Shown here piece by piece: positions 1 to 12,400 of a stretch of DNA of 64,000 nt. Under the pieces are notes generated by a model. That model was not told the origin of the DNA and did not search any database. It worked only from the letters and a program-made list of their open reading frames with translations. Source of the DNA: Strobilurus pachycystidiatus (taxonomy: Eukaryota; Basidiomycota; Agaricomycetes; Agaricales; Physalacriaceae); NCBI GenBank assembly GCA_019915135.1, contig JAHLMK010000009.1:992001-1056000 (forward strand). Reading direction: 5' to 3'. The position numbers were made by a program, and so were the translations under genes. Positions within the stretch are counted from its first letter, which is position 1, and each line of letters begins with the position of its first letter.

Positions 1-1573
1 TTATCTCTGTGCAAATTGCGCCAAGCAAACTTCGCTCAGTCGATGTGGAGGCTGTAAAACAGGTACGTAGACAGTCCTCTCACAACGGCTTGAAGGTCGA
101 AACATTGACGCCTTTCATGCTTTCTCTCCAGTCTATTATTGCTCGTCAGCATGCCAGCGAGGTTAGTGTGATACTCTCAGAGTGGCCATTGCTCGCATCT
201 CTCAATACTTACATGTCCGCAGCCGACTGGCGTGCTCACAAGCCTCAATGCTATGAACCTCCACCGACTAGCATCTCTCGCGATCGACCTCCGTATACGC
301 CACCGAGACGAGGAGCTAAATCAGACTTGGATACGCTCCTGAAGATCGGTGGTCAATCCTCTATCTACCAAGAGGCAAGCATACGTGGACTCGACCCTTT
401 CCTTATCTCTGGATGCAGGTTAGTCAGTACAAATCGGATCATGATCAACTTCTATTGACCTGATACGCCCGCTCACAGTGGCATGGAGGTCTACAATGCC
501 GACGACGACGCAAAACCTCGGGGATACTGGCGCCTCCCTGACAATGAAAGGGAAGTCTGGGTGCGGAAGGCTCACAAGCTGAACGAGAAGGCAAAGAAGT
601 TCTGGGCTGACTACTTCAACCCTGTATCCCAAGACAAGCGCTGGGTTGATATTGTCCTGGACGCGATAATGAACGTCCGCCTTCCAAACCTGTCTCCCGA
701 AAGTCTCATCTGGCAGAACCAGGTAACGCGATCTTGAGTTCGTGCTGCGTGCGAGCATAATTGACGATCTTGTAGGTAAACGCGAACATCCTTGCTGCTC
801 TGTTCTCGCATTTGAACGCGTTCACGACGTCCCAAAATACGGCTCTCCTCGACATTGCTGCAAACTCTTTCTGGACGATAGAGGACGAACCATTCCGTCT
901 CGCCCTGGGAGCTCAGATCCTCTGTTCCCAAGGGCGTCCCTCTCACGACTTTATTGACCAACTCGGGATGCGCTGTCTCAAGGCTTCAAGGGAGGGCAGA
1001 AACCTTGAGCTTGACGCCCTGATGTCGTGTTTCGTCATTTACATCCAGGACATCTGGCCCCAGCTTGCTGGGACGAGACTTCTGGACGTATGTTACATTA
1101 TCCTGAGTCCTGTGAGGAAAAGGTCGGTGCCTATGGATGTGAGGGAGAAGATCTTTGAGGTCGGTTTTCATCCCTTTCGTCTTTACCAGGACATATTCAT
1201 GCATGTTGACCTCACTGCTCCGCAGATCGCTGAATCGTCACCCGCCGCCGCAAAGCACCTTCTCCCAGCCATCACCTCAGTGTGTATGGACGGTGGCATG
1301 GATAACGGCGTCGTGATGCTGCTGACGTTCTACGAGAGCTTTGGCGTCCGTATCGGGCCGAGTGTTGCTAACTCTGCCTTACCGTGGTTGAGAAAGAAGA
1401 GCACGGGAGACGCGCGGCTGAGTGCACGAATAAAGAAGCTGCTTGTAGATGAAAAGACCGGCAAGGTGGGTGTCGAGATGCATGGTATTGACATTGAAGG
1501 GCGTACGTGGACGGAGAATGAGTACGAGCAACTGTACCAAGAAGTATTGGAGAGAATCGGTGGAGATGTCTAA
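1..1573 (+). CDS. MYND-type zinc finger protein, 5' end missing
   Basis: The window opens inside a MYND zinc finger. Frame 2 from base 2 reads YLCANCAKQTSLSRCGGCKT, an intron (63-131) follows, then VYYCSSACQR, another intron (162-222), then ADWRAHKPQC. This gives the Cys/His ladder of a MYND finger ending in W-x-x-H-K-x-x-C. Further exons are 223-418, 479-722 and 776-1573, all joined in consistent phase, with the stop at 1571-1573. MYND fingers bind proline-rich partner peptides and chelate two zinc ions. The roughly 370 residues after the finger match no domain I recognise; they are acidic to neutral and helix-prone, without membrane segments. The start codon lies upstream of the window. The last exon may hide one or two more small introns near 1160-1230. 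The finger call is firm; the protein's role is unknown. Confidence 0.8.
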
Positions 1574-2600
1574 CGAATGTTGTACAGCCTTGTGCCAGTC
1601 GTGTATCTAATGAATAGATAGCTCCTGTCGTGTCGTGTCTCATGCCCCTTGTGGCCAATTCGAGATCTGGATTGTCTGTATTACCCCTGCGTACTGTCAA
1701 AAGCTAGCTCGTACAATACTATCACGATCAAAGCGTCCTCTTACGCTGACATTGTCAGCTCTTCTTCTATCGCTTCAAACGGTGTTCCGTCAGGACGTCG
1801 CTCCTGCATGACAAGACGCAAATTCGTATGGAACTTGGAAATCGACCATCAAAGGCCGAGTCCTAGTCAATAGTCCGCGGAATCGTAGTATGACTCAGCC
1901 ACCTTCTAATGAGACGAAACATCCCCTCGCATGCCATTCAGTCCCTGCCCTGCACACTGCATCTTTCTGTCATGCTAAGAACATGAATACGAGGTAATAT
2001 GGGAGCCTCACTGTCAACTGGATCGTTGATATTTATCCAGGAACCTGGAGGATAATAAGCAAGTAACCGTGTTGTGTACGACTCTGATTTACCGTTTGAT
2101 CAAAAACTCATACAAACGCCTCCAATTTCCAGGTAAAAAAGAATCGCGGTCAGGCTGGTTTATTCGCGTATCGCGGTACTAAGGTCCACGCACGCCCGAG
2201 GCCGACACGGCATGTCGGTTATGTCAAAATGGGGTGGTAAGTTCGATATAGGACGGTCAGAGGTTGTGATCCAGACTCAATAGCGGACTCAACAACGCGT
2301 TATGCAACCGCCAGCGAGTCTCACACATTGAATCGTCTAACAACATTCGCTCCAAGACTTTCATGACCCATGCATGTATTTCCTCAGATCAGAGTTTGGT
2401 GAAACACTTCGCGACATGAGCGGGCAGAGCCTCCCAGACATGCCCGTCGGCTCCTGCAGCCTAAGTTCAGCTCGCGATATGAAGAAAGATCACATGAAAG
2501 CTACTCGGAGACGTATACATTCGCCGTACTTTCCAGCAATTTCTCAATTCATTCGACCCTGATATCAAGTGCGCCCGCACGAAAACATCAGCTGTTTCTC
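1574..2600. other. Intergenic region, no gene seen
   Basis: This kilobase separates the MYND gene from the SDR gene. Open frames are short (under 75 codons), lack splice-compatible continuation and have no recognisable motif. The right end carries the promoter of the downstream SDR gene. Confidence 0.5.
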
Positions 2601-2608
2601 TATATATA
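2601..2608 (+). promoter_or_regulatory. TATA box of SDR gene
   Basis: The run TATATATA lies 65 nt upstream of the SDR start codon at 2673. That suits a TATA-type fungal promoter with a short 5' leader. Confidence 0.55.
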
Positions 2609-2672
2609 AGACAGAATGATATACCGTCTCCCATCTTACACCGCTTGTGTTCGTGCCACCATCTTCGACATT

Positions 2673-3893
2673 ATGATGAACAATTACACGCCGAACGACC
2701 TCTTTCGTGTCAAAGGTCTCGTCGCAGTGATCACTGGTGGAGGCACAGGTGAATGCAGCCCAAATATGAAGAGAGAAAGATAATTGACGTCAAATAGGCA
2801 TTGGGCTCATCATGGCCACGGCGTTGGAGAGCAACGGAGCGATAGTATACATCCTTGGCAGACGTCAGCAACTCCTGGAAGAGGCGGCGGCAAAAAACAA
2901 CGTATGTCCGAGGCTTTCTAAAACATTCCTCCACATTCCTCCGCCTTCGATGATCTACACCTAACATGTGTACATCACAAGGTGTACGGCAACCTGATCC
3001 CACTCCACTGTGATATCACCAATCGTCAGTCCCTGCTGTCAGTCGTTGAGATAATCAAAGCGCGCCACGGCTACATCGACCTCCTAGTGAACAACGCGGG
3101 TATAGCGAAGAACCTCTACTCACATCCTTTGCCCACGCCTCCTCCGTCTCCGTTCAGCTCTCCCCGATGCGGCGAAGCGCCCTCATCGAGTAGTGCGATC
3201 CACAATTTCCAAACTGCACTCTGGAATGCTGGCTCCCCGGAGGACTTTGCAACGGTGTTTGAGACGAACGTCACCTCTGTCTACTACACCACCGTTGCGT
3301 TCCTCGAGCTCCTGCACAATGGGAACCTCCGACAACAGGTGCACGAGATCTTCCCCCAAGACCGCCCCCCGTACCATTCATCTCAGGTGCTTTCCGTATC
3401 ATCGTCCGGCTCGTTCAGGATTGACCCAAAGATTCTGTCGATGTCCTACACCCTCAGTAAAGTGGCTTGCACGCATCTTGGGCGCGTGATGGCGAACATG
3501 CTCGTTCCGTGGGGGATCCGAAGCAACGTTATAGCTCCCGGGGTGTGGCCGAGTGGTATGCGTCCAACGAAGGATGATTGTGCCGCTTAGCTGACAATAC
3601 GACAGAGATGACCATGTCTCCGATTGACAGTGACAGTGATGAGGTATTCTCGTCGCGTCTGGACCCATCGGTGCTAGCAAGAGACGTGCCGTTGAAACGA
3701 ATGGGCAGTGCAGAGGTACGTTTTCGGTCCCACTTGCAAGCTTCGAAGTATAACACGATATACTTAGGACATGGCGGGAGCCATCCTGTTCTTAGCCAGC
3801 CGGGCTGGAGCTTATGTGAATGGCAGCGTATTCGTGGCTGATGGTGGTCGCGCAAATGCATATCTTGGTGGAGGAGCCGCCTCGACTTATTGA
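2673..3893 (+). CDS. Short-chain dehydrogenase/reductase (classical SDR)
   Basis: Five exons (2673-2748, 2798-2901, 2982-3555, 3606-3715, 3768-3893) join into a 329-residue NAD(P)-dependent oxidoreductase. The first intron falls inside the Rossmann glycine motif, which becomes ITGGGTGIGLIMA after splicing. NNAG follows at the end of beta-4. The catalytic S...Y-x-x-x-K is present as SVSSSGSF then SYTLSK, and the C-terminal part reads APGVWPSEMT and later NGSVFVADGG, normal for classical SDRs. An insertion rich in Pro and Ser follows NNAG. An unspliced frame would stop early after GVWPSG; splicing the 3556-3605 intron restores the family sequence, which supports the model. Two adjacent ATGs (2673, 2676) are possible starts. 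The substrate cannot be inferred. A TATA box sits at 2601. Confidence 0.88.
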
Positions 3894-4485
3894 AGAAAGT
3901 CGCGTCTGATTCATTCTGTAAGATATATTTATGGCATCGTTGTAGATTCAGATGATTTCGAGCATAGACTAACCTGAAAACGTTTCCCAGCTTGATTTTA
4001 AATGACCTCTGTATGTTCGAAGCTCTCATGGAGAATGCGGTGCGTAGTCTTTGCACGTCCGGTAATGCTCCTCTGCTCCCTCGCAGTTCCTTCCTCTACA
4101 CCACGCATTCCACTCCTTTCGCGCGTTCAAGCCTTGCGTACAATCACGGGTCTTGGGACTAGTCTCAGTTAAGCATAAGAACAGCCCAGGCATATCACTC
4201 ACTCGCCAACAGCTCCTCCTAGCGAGAGTCGACAAGACGGTCGAAGACATCTTAGCCAAAACTCTTCCGCCACGGGACCACAGTCAAAGTTGTATCCCCG
4301 TCGCGACCATCGAGATGACGTTCGAACATGCAACAATCTGAGCGCGAAAAGTGCCTTGACGCTTAGTGCGGGGTGAAGCCTGATAGGAGAAGGGAGGGCT
4401 ACAGATGACGACGGTATTGAATGTGCGTGGTCCATGCGATCCAGTGGCTTATTAGGAACTGGGAGAGTCGGAGTGGAGGTCGCGA
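3894..4485. other. Intergenic region, no gene supported
   Basis: Nothing recognisable was found in about 590 bases between the SDR stop and the end of the doubtful minus-strand gene. Open frames on both strands are short and mutually overlapping. Confidence 0.4.
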
Positions 4486-5290
4486 TCAATGCCTATGCGC
4501 AGCGCACTTGGCAGGCTGAGAGTTGGCAAATCGTTCGAGTGCTGCAGAAATAGCGATACCGTGCTGCGATCCGAGTGGGATGAGTTCCACTTGTGAGGCA
4601 TGGACGAATGAACTGTCGGGCGATATCATGTGTGAGCGCTAAACTCTTGACTGTGACTGTCAATCGCAAGACGATGTCGATGCCAATGCATGGGAAACGC
4701 GCAGTGTCGACGAGGCTGAGACCGTTTGGCTGATGCACAACCAGATGCTTCCGTGACAAAGAATGGTCATGCTCTATATCGCAACACAATCCCACATCGA
4801 CAAGATCTACTACGAGAATGCGCACTCAAGCGCACTGTAGGAGTCGTCAGCAACGGATACTCAAGCAGAATCAGGTGACGCACTGTGAGTTCCAGCTCGT
4901 CGTACGTCCCGCCCTCGAGTCCAACGTCCGGCACAACCTGCCCCCTGCGCTTCCAGTCCGGTGGCTCGAGATCAAAGACCGCTTTTCAAGCGAGAATGCT
5001 GGGAAAACCACACGTCCGTGGAGTCTTGCACAGGCATTGTGTCGACCATGGCTCCGTATGGGTCCGTGCCGTGTAATAATAATGGAGGAACGATGTAGAG
5101 CTGTGAGGACCCAGGTACTCTCGACCAAATAATATCTCGCCCAGATCTCGCCCGACATCACTCTCCCTCTAACCATGTCATGCGTCCCGCCGTCTTCGAA
5201 CGCAGCCACAGTGTTTGGCTGAAATTCGAGCCCACTGGCGTTAGAGCTTTCGTTCCTCCATGGCCCACACTTGTCTTTTTCATTGTTCAT
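4486..5290 (-). pseudogene. Degenerate coding stretch, family not recognised
   Basis: On the minus strand several protein-like segments follow one another in different frames. From 5290 a frame starts MNNEKDKCGPWRNE and continues past GTHDMVRGRVMSG. A second frame holds HGTDPYGAMVDTMPVQ, a third holds FDLEPPDWKRRGQVV then GLEGGTYDELELT. Near the end come HGIAISAALERFANS and a stop at 4486-4488. The order is collinear, but no plausible introns of normal length connect all the pieces. I read this as a gene broken by frameshifts, or less likely an intron-rich gene that I could not splice. The segments look coding by composition. I recognise no family. Confidence 0.35.
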
Positions 5291-6327
5291 TCTGGCGATT
5301 ATAAAAACAACGTTTGAACTCTAAGGGTCCAGAATACGGATTCCCATTCTCTACAGTCTACGTTAGGATGCGACCGCCCCCAAAATCATGGACATGTTTG
5401 CCCGCCGCTTCCCACTATGCTCAACTCCAGTCTCCTGTCCGTCTCGCCATCGCCGGTGAATCCATTGTTGCAAGCCGATTCGTACTATGGTGAAGATGGT
5501 TCGTGCTGTTCAAGTCTAGACTCCGTCTCCAGTCTGCCTCCAATTCTCTGGGCGCGCTCGATGGTATGCAACACGGTCATATGGGCGTCATTTCACTATT
5601 AATAATTGTCGCGTTCGGGTGTTTCTTTCCAATAGCATCATCAGCTTATTTCACATTGACAGCGCTGAGCGCACCCTCTAGCGCGTTCGAAAGGGCCCGA
5701 CTCGGCACCCCGAGCATTGCAGAGGTGAGTACCGCTCCGCGCCATCCCGCCCTCTGACATATACCCGTCATACAGCTCAATATACGGCGTTCCGTTCGCC
5801 GCCATTCCGAAAAGCGTGCGCTCGTTCCCTCACGATCCGCCGAGTCTACTGCCGCAACGGCAGCCCAGGTGACAGTCCGCCTGTAAGGAATAGAAAGGGT
5901 TTACACCACGGATCAGAAAAACACCGAGCAAAAAAATGCTGACTCCATCGATCGACAGTCAATGGCGCTACTGGAAAGAACTCGTACCGAATCCCTACTT
6001 TGATTCCTCGACAGGTAGGTTCAACAACCTGCTGGTCGGGATAGCGACGGATATCTGGTAGATGACATCAATCTATACGATGAAAACGGTCGAGGTCTGT
6101 CTGTGAGTGGTTGAATAAGGTGTTCGAGAGGTCCTCTTACTCTGACTATTAGCCTTGCGTAAACTTACACCCGTTACACGCAAGAAATCCACCCTCAAAG
6201 CTCTTCCAAGCTTCGAAATCCATTGTTCGATCCGGCCCGACGAGCATCGTGGAGCAGAAACAGGCAGAAACCCCAAGCGACCAACAAGCGGCGGTGGATT
6301 GTCGATCTAGGCTCTCGCTCGCGAATG
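5291..6327. other. Intergenic region with one hydrophobic open frame
   Basis: Around 5550-5660 a plus-strand frame encodes a membrane-like stretch (GVISLLIIVAFGCFFP), but it connects to nothing convincing and has no splice-supported start. Another short frame begins at about 5937. I could not build a gene. A decayed transporter fragment is possible. Confidence 0.3.
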
Positions 6328-6336
6328 TATATAAAG
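6328..6336 (+). promoter_or_regulatory. TATA box of secreted protein gene
   Basis: TATATAAAG lies 110 nt upstream of the start codon of the small secreted protein. A CT-rich leader follows, typical of a highly expressed basidiomycete promoter. Confidence 0.6.
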
Positions 6337-6437
6337 CAGCGCACTCCGCCAAGTTTATTTCTCCCTACTCTCAACAAGATCAAAAGTTTCCACATCCCAC
6401 ATCGCTCAACCTTTACAATCTTTACATCACACTCGCA

Positions 6438-7184
6438 ATGTTCGCTCCAATCCTTGCCCTCATCGCCCTCGCTGGTTGTGAGTTTACTTTTCGTGGGCTC
6501 GCTCCTGCCGCTGACGTCCGCAGCCACTTCTGCTGTGCCCCAGCCTCGCTCGCATGCCTCGACCAAGGACTGCAGCTCAGTCTCTCAGACTCAGCTTGAC
6601 AACTTGTCTTGTCCCGCCATCTTGAACACGGCCGCGTTCACCTTCTACCAGGTGAGTTCATTCATTTCCTCTTCTTTGACGTGTTCCCCGCTGACTTTGA
6701 GTCAGTCCGACTCGCTCAACACCGAAACCGACTCAATCCTCAAGTCCGTCGTTGACCTGATCAAGTCGACCGCGCCCAACAAAGATGTCGGAAACATTGT
6801 CTCCGCTGCGACTGAGGGCCTGACTGGTAACCTCGTAATTGGTGTCACCGAGTTCCTCTACACTGCAGCCGTATGTTTCCCAGCTTGGAGTTTGTCACGA
6901 TCACGCTAACACACCTTAGAACACGGTTGAGGAGCTCAACCCCAAATGCCGCTGCAACGCCGTTACGTGCCACAACGACCTCAAAAACGCCGCCGGTGAC
7001 GGCTCCGCCAACACCACCAACACTCAGGCCGCGTGCGCTGAGGCCAAGTACGCTTGCGCGCCGTTCTACACCTCAGACGAGGTCAACAAAGTGAGTACAC
7101 ATTGAGATACGGATGAACGGAAATGCTTAACGATACTAGTTTGTGCCCGCATGTGCCAACTTCGATGGCGCGACTAACGCGTAA
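6438..7184 (+). CDS. Small secreted cysteine-rich protein (8 Cys)
   Basis: Five exons (6438-6477, 6524-6651, 6706-6870, 6920-7090, 7140-7184) give 182 residues. The N-terminus MFAPILALIALAGSATSA is a clear signal peptide, split by the first intron. The mature part contains eight cysteines in the contexts KDCSS, LSCPA, PKCRC, VTCHN, AACAE, YACAP and PACAN, enough for four disulfides. The spacing lacks the two Cys-Cys doublets of hydrophobins, so it is not a hydrophobin. The middle is an amphipathic, Ser/Thr-rich helix-prone segment. No enzyme motif is visible. All intron phases agree and the gene has a good TATA box. It could be a cell-wall, surface or effector-like protein; the function is unknown. 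Confidence 0.82.
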
Positions 7185-7409
7185 GAGCGCTCAAGATTCC
7201 ACATCGAGTGTACAACACACGTATATCGTGTTAACTCTAAACATAGCTAATTACTCCTACATTCTGCTATTTGACTTTCAGCTTCTATCTCACTTTTCAT
7301 CACACCCACTCCCTCCGCCCTATGCTGCCGCACTTTGACTAAAGTTCAGGCCCAAGGTTGAGGCCAATCGAAGCTCTAGTTTTCCGATACCACACTTCGC
7401 GTCGTTTTC

Positions 7410-7880
7410 ATGTCTCTCCTCGGGGGACCATCACCTGCATACGTGATCCACGCAACGAACGCGGACGCCAACCACCTCGTCCGAGTCCCATCCATGCACG
7501 GACCCGATGGGATCGTCCTCACCGGAAGCGAGGTCGTCGCCATTCAGATTAAGACCAAGACGCGTTCACCATTAGGTGGATCATGAGGCGGCAACGAAGG
7601 GTTCGAGGAATTAGTGGTTTCCGCGACCGGGGGGAGATACGATCATCCTGGGTGGGCCGGAACACGAGCACCTAGTCATGATCACGACGATGCGACTGTC
7701 AATGAGAAGGTCGGACGTACGTTGAGGGTGCTCTTGCCGAGTGTGTACGAAGATGCTCAAGTTGACGAATCTGATATGGAATGGGTGCGTTCTCGTTACC
7801 CGTGTATGCTCGCTCGGGATTGAGCATGACGGTAGACTGGTATCAATTTCACGAAGACTGGGGTTCCATTCGTGAGCTTC
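7410..7880 (+). pseudogene. Possible decayed small gene
   Basis: An ATG at 7410 opens a 58-codon frame with good coding character (SPAYVIHATNADANHLVRV, then DGIVLTGSEVVAIQIK) that stops at 7584. After a gap, two overlapping frames continue protein-like sequence: EELVVSATGG in one and GDTIILGGPEHEHLVM in the next, as if joined by a frameshift near 7630. No family was recognised. It may be a decayed gene for a small cytosolic protein, or a gene with introns that I could not resolve. Confidence 0.3.
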
Positions 7881-8423
7881 CTACCACTGCGTAACAGTTA
7901 GTATGCTCAGCATCCTGACTGAGCCGACTTAGGTGGGCCCTGTACTGGGCGAGGGAAAAGAAGATCAGTTTATCGCGGCTGGTATACAGGCCATGATATG
8001 CCGGGGGCATTTGCATGGTGTGTATTGTAGTGAGTGAGACGTCACCCACTCTTTGACTGACCATTCAAGTCTTGTGTTTAGTGCTGAAGTGGTCGCTGTT
8101 ATGATTCTCGCAGAATTGGAGGGTCGAACGTGGAAGATGCCTCCATGGCTCCTGAGAGATATCTTACAAAGTTATAAGACATAGAGTACTTCAGCTGTTC
8201 GTCACTGTATCGTACGTCTGGCTCGGAGAGACTAAGACAGACCAGCCTGTATTGAAGATGACTTGAAGTTCTTTGAGGCTTGAAGCCACGAGGTTCATTA
8301 AAATGACGTATCCTACTAGAGAGATGGATATATTTGAGTACATAAATTGAATCGCTACTCAAAGAATTCCATAAGGAGCTACAAAGAGGTTGTTGTGGTT
8401 TTGTTCAGTCCGGCGATCCTTCG

Positions 8424-8455
8424 CCCCTAACCCTAACCCCCTAACCCTAACCCCC
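8424..8455 (+). repeat. Interstitial telomere-like repeat (CCCTAA)n
   Basis: Four CCCTAA-type units occur in tandem, the second and third separated by extra C residues. CCCTAA/TTAGGG is the usual fungal telomere repeat. The tract is flanked by ordinary sequence on both sides, so it is internal rather than a chromosome end. Confidence 0.7.
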
Positions 8456-9435
8456 AACTTACCACCATCATCACAAATTCCGACGCTGCTCCCTAGGGCC
8501 TTTTTCCTCGCTGCTCGGTGCTCTTTGAACAGCATATGGTTAATTATTCTCTATATCTCAACAACCAACCCTCACGGGCCAAACCAGCCTGCCGAGGTTA
8601 CAATACGTATCCACCAGCCTGTCGAGGTCATAATACGACGCCTTTCGGGTGTAAAAAATACTTCACGTTGTTGCCAATAATTTCTGTACACACAGCTCAT
8701 TTTTACGAGTGCCCTTGACCTCCCGACAACGTTCTGCGTCGTCCTGCGCCCTCAGACCTCCTCAGACCTCTGCGAGTGACCCTGCGTCCATCGCCTTTTT
8801 TAAGGTTCACGCTCCGACTGAATTACTTCGTGCCATTTGTTCCGCCGTGTCCCGCATCATTGTTAGCCGGCGCTAGATGCCGAGCACAGTTACGGCGGCG
8901 ATCCGGGTACAGTAGCGCGCAAATGACAAGACAGCAGATGTCCACCTTAGCTCTATCGACTTAAGATTCAATGTTTCAACTCTTGTATTATGATAGTAGT
9001 GCTTCTAACACGGAGACTGGAATCTTGCCCATCAACACTCTATCCACTATGGGGCCATATAGAGCCATGCGAGGAGAATTTCCGCCTGCTGCAGATTGCT
9101 TCATGCTTGCGAGGCAGCTCAATATCTTCTACGGCCTATATTTGACTCTGTAATTATGTGATGGAGGGGATTAGATGGTATAATGATATCCTCTCTCTGC
9201 CTCATGCCGTGTTGTGGATTGGAGTACGTTATGCGCGACGGGGGCATCGAGCGTGCGTCTGGTCTATGGCGGATCGGTAGTGGGGATAGCAGGTAGATTA
9301 AAGATAACCGCACATATCTGTACTCTACGCTGCGTCCGGCGATCCTGGAGGGTCCGTGCCGTGTATTTATTGATTGATTCGCGTGTATTGATTGATAACC
9401 TTTACCCCAGGCCACTGCAACTGGTCTCTGACGCC

Positions 9436-12400
9436 CATGTCAGTGCGAGAACCGCGTATGTCCAGTCAGCTACTGTCCCCTGCCGAAGATCTAAAGACGC
9501 TGCGATCAAAGGTCATCCCAGTCAGCCAGGCGTCCGTCTCAATGCAGCGCCACACGATCAAACCAGCAGGAAACGCTTTTTTGGGCTTAACCAGGACACG
9601 GCGGCGGCACAGCCTGCTTTCAGCGACGACTACGAGGCGAAATTCCCACCGGATCCTATCTACACAGAAACAGCGCCCAACGCGCGCGTTTGGCGTACAT
9701 ATGAGGAGGAGGCGGCTGCGTTTGACGGCGCCATGATCACTCAGTCTCGGGATGGTCTAGATGTCATGCTAGTCTTCGTGAGTAAAATGCACTATTCGGG
9801 AGATTTTTACTACAACGAGAAGATCAGGCCGGTCTTTTCTCTTCCGTAGTCACCACCTTCCTCGTCCAGGCGTCACAAAATCTCCAGGCCGACTCCAATG
9901 AAATGACAACGGTCCTGTTATTCGAAATGGTCGCTCTTCAACGCGCCATGCTCGATAACGAAACGATTCCAGCCATCCCCTCTACCTCTCTCGATCCTAC
10001 GCGGCCGTTTGTCCCAGACAGTATCGACGTCTGGGTGAATGGCCTTTGGGTCGTCAGTTTGATTGCGAGCCTTGTTGTCGCCCTCGCCTCTGTACTAGTG
10101 AAGCAATGGCTGCATCACTACATGGCCCCAGTCTCCGGAACTCCAGGGATTCGCAGCCACACCCGTCAGTTTCGTTTCATGGGCCTCGAGGACTGGAGTG
10201 TCAACGTTATCATCGGCATACTTCCCATCATCTTGCACATATCTCTGGCCCTATTTTTTGCGGGACTTGTCCTGTTCTATATTCCCCTACGAACGTCGTT
10301 AGCGTGGACTGTCGGCGTCATTACTGTCGTCGCTTGTGTCCTCTATCTCATCAGCAATGTTATCCCGATTTTCCTTCCTCAGTGCCCTTATCGTACACCA
10401 CTGACCGGATTCCTCCACTACATTCTGACGATGCTTCACCGGCTAGGTGATCGACGACGCGATGCGAATACTACTCCCGCCTCCACTCCATACTCGCCGG
10501 TCACCACTCATCCCTCGTCTGCCAAGTTCGAGATATCAGAAGTCGAGAAAAGATATGACGAGCTCTCTGTGGATGCCCTTGACTGGTTGTTCACCGTGTC
10601 GACTAGCCCGTCTGTGCGCAGTATCGTGTTACAGTCCGTCGGGGGTCTTCCTCCGACTGTACGAGAGTATGCACGGATTACATGGCACGATAGAGGCGAA
10701 ATACGGGAGGAAAGAATGCGTATCTTGCATACCTTAACAAAGCGGTTCCAAGAGGGTAGGTTCGATTGCTTACCCGGCTGTGAACCGACTTTGGAGCGCA
10801 TCTGCCGCTCGTTCACTGTCTTGCCGAGTCTCCCTCCATCGTCTGGACCCAACCCCCAGAACTACTACGTTCTTAGAGACCCTGGGCTCGATTACAGCCT
10901 GAGTGCGGCTCTCCACGTATCCGGGCTCGGTGCCGGGTCGTCCTTTGCCAGCTGGGAGCTGCAGACATTCTTCCTGCAACATCACGACAAGCTTCTTGAT
11001 CCGACTATTTGGCTAGATCTTGTTGGTCTGGCCGATCGAAGAGGAATTTTGAGGTTGAATTCGGGGTGCCCAGAGGACACCCAGCTCCTTTCTGTTTTTC
11101 TCCCTGCTTTGTCGCCTCCCCATCAATCAGCCACGGAATCCGGTCCATGTACTCTTCATAGCGCTATACAAAGACACTTGGTACCACGTATATGGAACAT
11201 GTTCCTGCAGCGACCGGAGGTCATAACAGAGAGTGATACCGGACCGCTCCCTCCGTTTCAGTGGTACCGAATCCTCATTGCCGCCGGTAAAATTGCGCGA
11301 AAACAACTTCCTCTTGTGGACTGCCGTACCCCCACTTTACCAGAATTTGCTCTCAATCTTCTTGACTGCGTGCTACACGAGGTCATCGACAAGATCGTTC
11401 TGCCCTACCGCTTGGAGAGTGATGATCCTCTTCATCAACGACGCACCCATCAACCCAGTTGGCTCCGCCGGGCGCCACAATTGGAATCCACTTCATTTGT
11501 GAACAAGCTCTTTAATCTCGTTTCCTCTCTTGTGAGTGAGAAAACGTGTGACCATGACTACACAAATCTGTGTGCGCGTTGTCAAATGATTCTCCATTGC
11601 CGTCCCAACATCATGGGCATATTCCGTTGGTTTGACACAATATCCATGCCGTTACCACCCGGGCCATTCATGCTTCCTGTCTGGGTCGTGCTCAAGGACA
11701 TCGACTTTTTTGCACTGGGTACTATGCCACCTAATCAAGAGCCGGTGACAATCACTGTCCATGCACTATACATCTTGGCGTCAGGCCTCATGTCAGGAAG
11801 TGAAATGTCGTATGGCATCTTTATGGACCTGGACATATTCACGAAACTATTCGGACTCTGGATGTCATACTATGGCCAGTATGGAGCTGTGAGGGCAATT
11901 GGCGCTTACACTGAGGGCCTACAGAATCTGGATTCCGGACCGCAACGACGTAATGCTTTGGCGTACCTCCATGACCCTCATAATCTCGTTCTTGCTTGCC
12001 TGTTACTTTTGCTCCCTTTGCAGTTGCAGGAGGACAGCATCATCCTCTCACTGGCACGTGTACAGCCTTCCCATTCGTCCTGGGTGGACTGTATCGCCAC
12101 TTTGGACTCCATACAGAGCTGGCAGGATCGCCGAGATGGTATAGGGAGAGATGCCGGCCCGAGCCTTCCTTTCCCACTAGACGACATCTTCAAGGGCAGG
12201 CACGCTCGACATGCAGATTTCGAGATTTTGGTGCACAAAGTACTGGTCAAGACGCTCAGTGACACTGACAAATATCGGTTGGATAGTTCCCTATTGGAAG
12301 TTCTGAAGAGCACCTTGGCGAGCAACATAGTCAACGTCGAGACCGCGTATAGTTCGTCTCAGGTGAGAGAACCGTTATCCGTGACTCGGATACACGCCAT

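Larger units (their letters stand above)
7185..9435. other. Gene-poor region
   Basis: Apart from the decayed frame at 7410-7880 and the telomere-like tract near 8424, these 2.2 kb show only short unrelated frames. Two imperfect copies of a roughly 30 bp unit (CCAGCCTGYCGAGGT...) occur at about 8585-8640. Confidence 0.4.

Noticed and set aside
8424..8455. True chromosome end
   Set aside because: Unique sequence continues for tens of kilobases on both sides, and the tract has only about four units.
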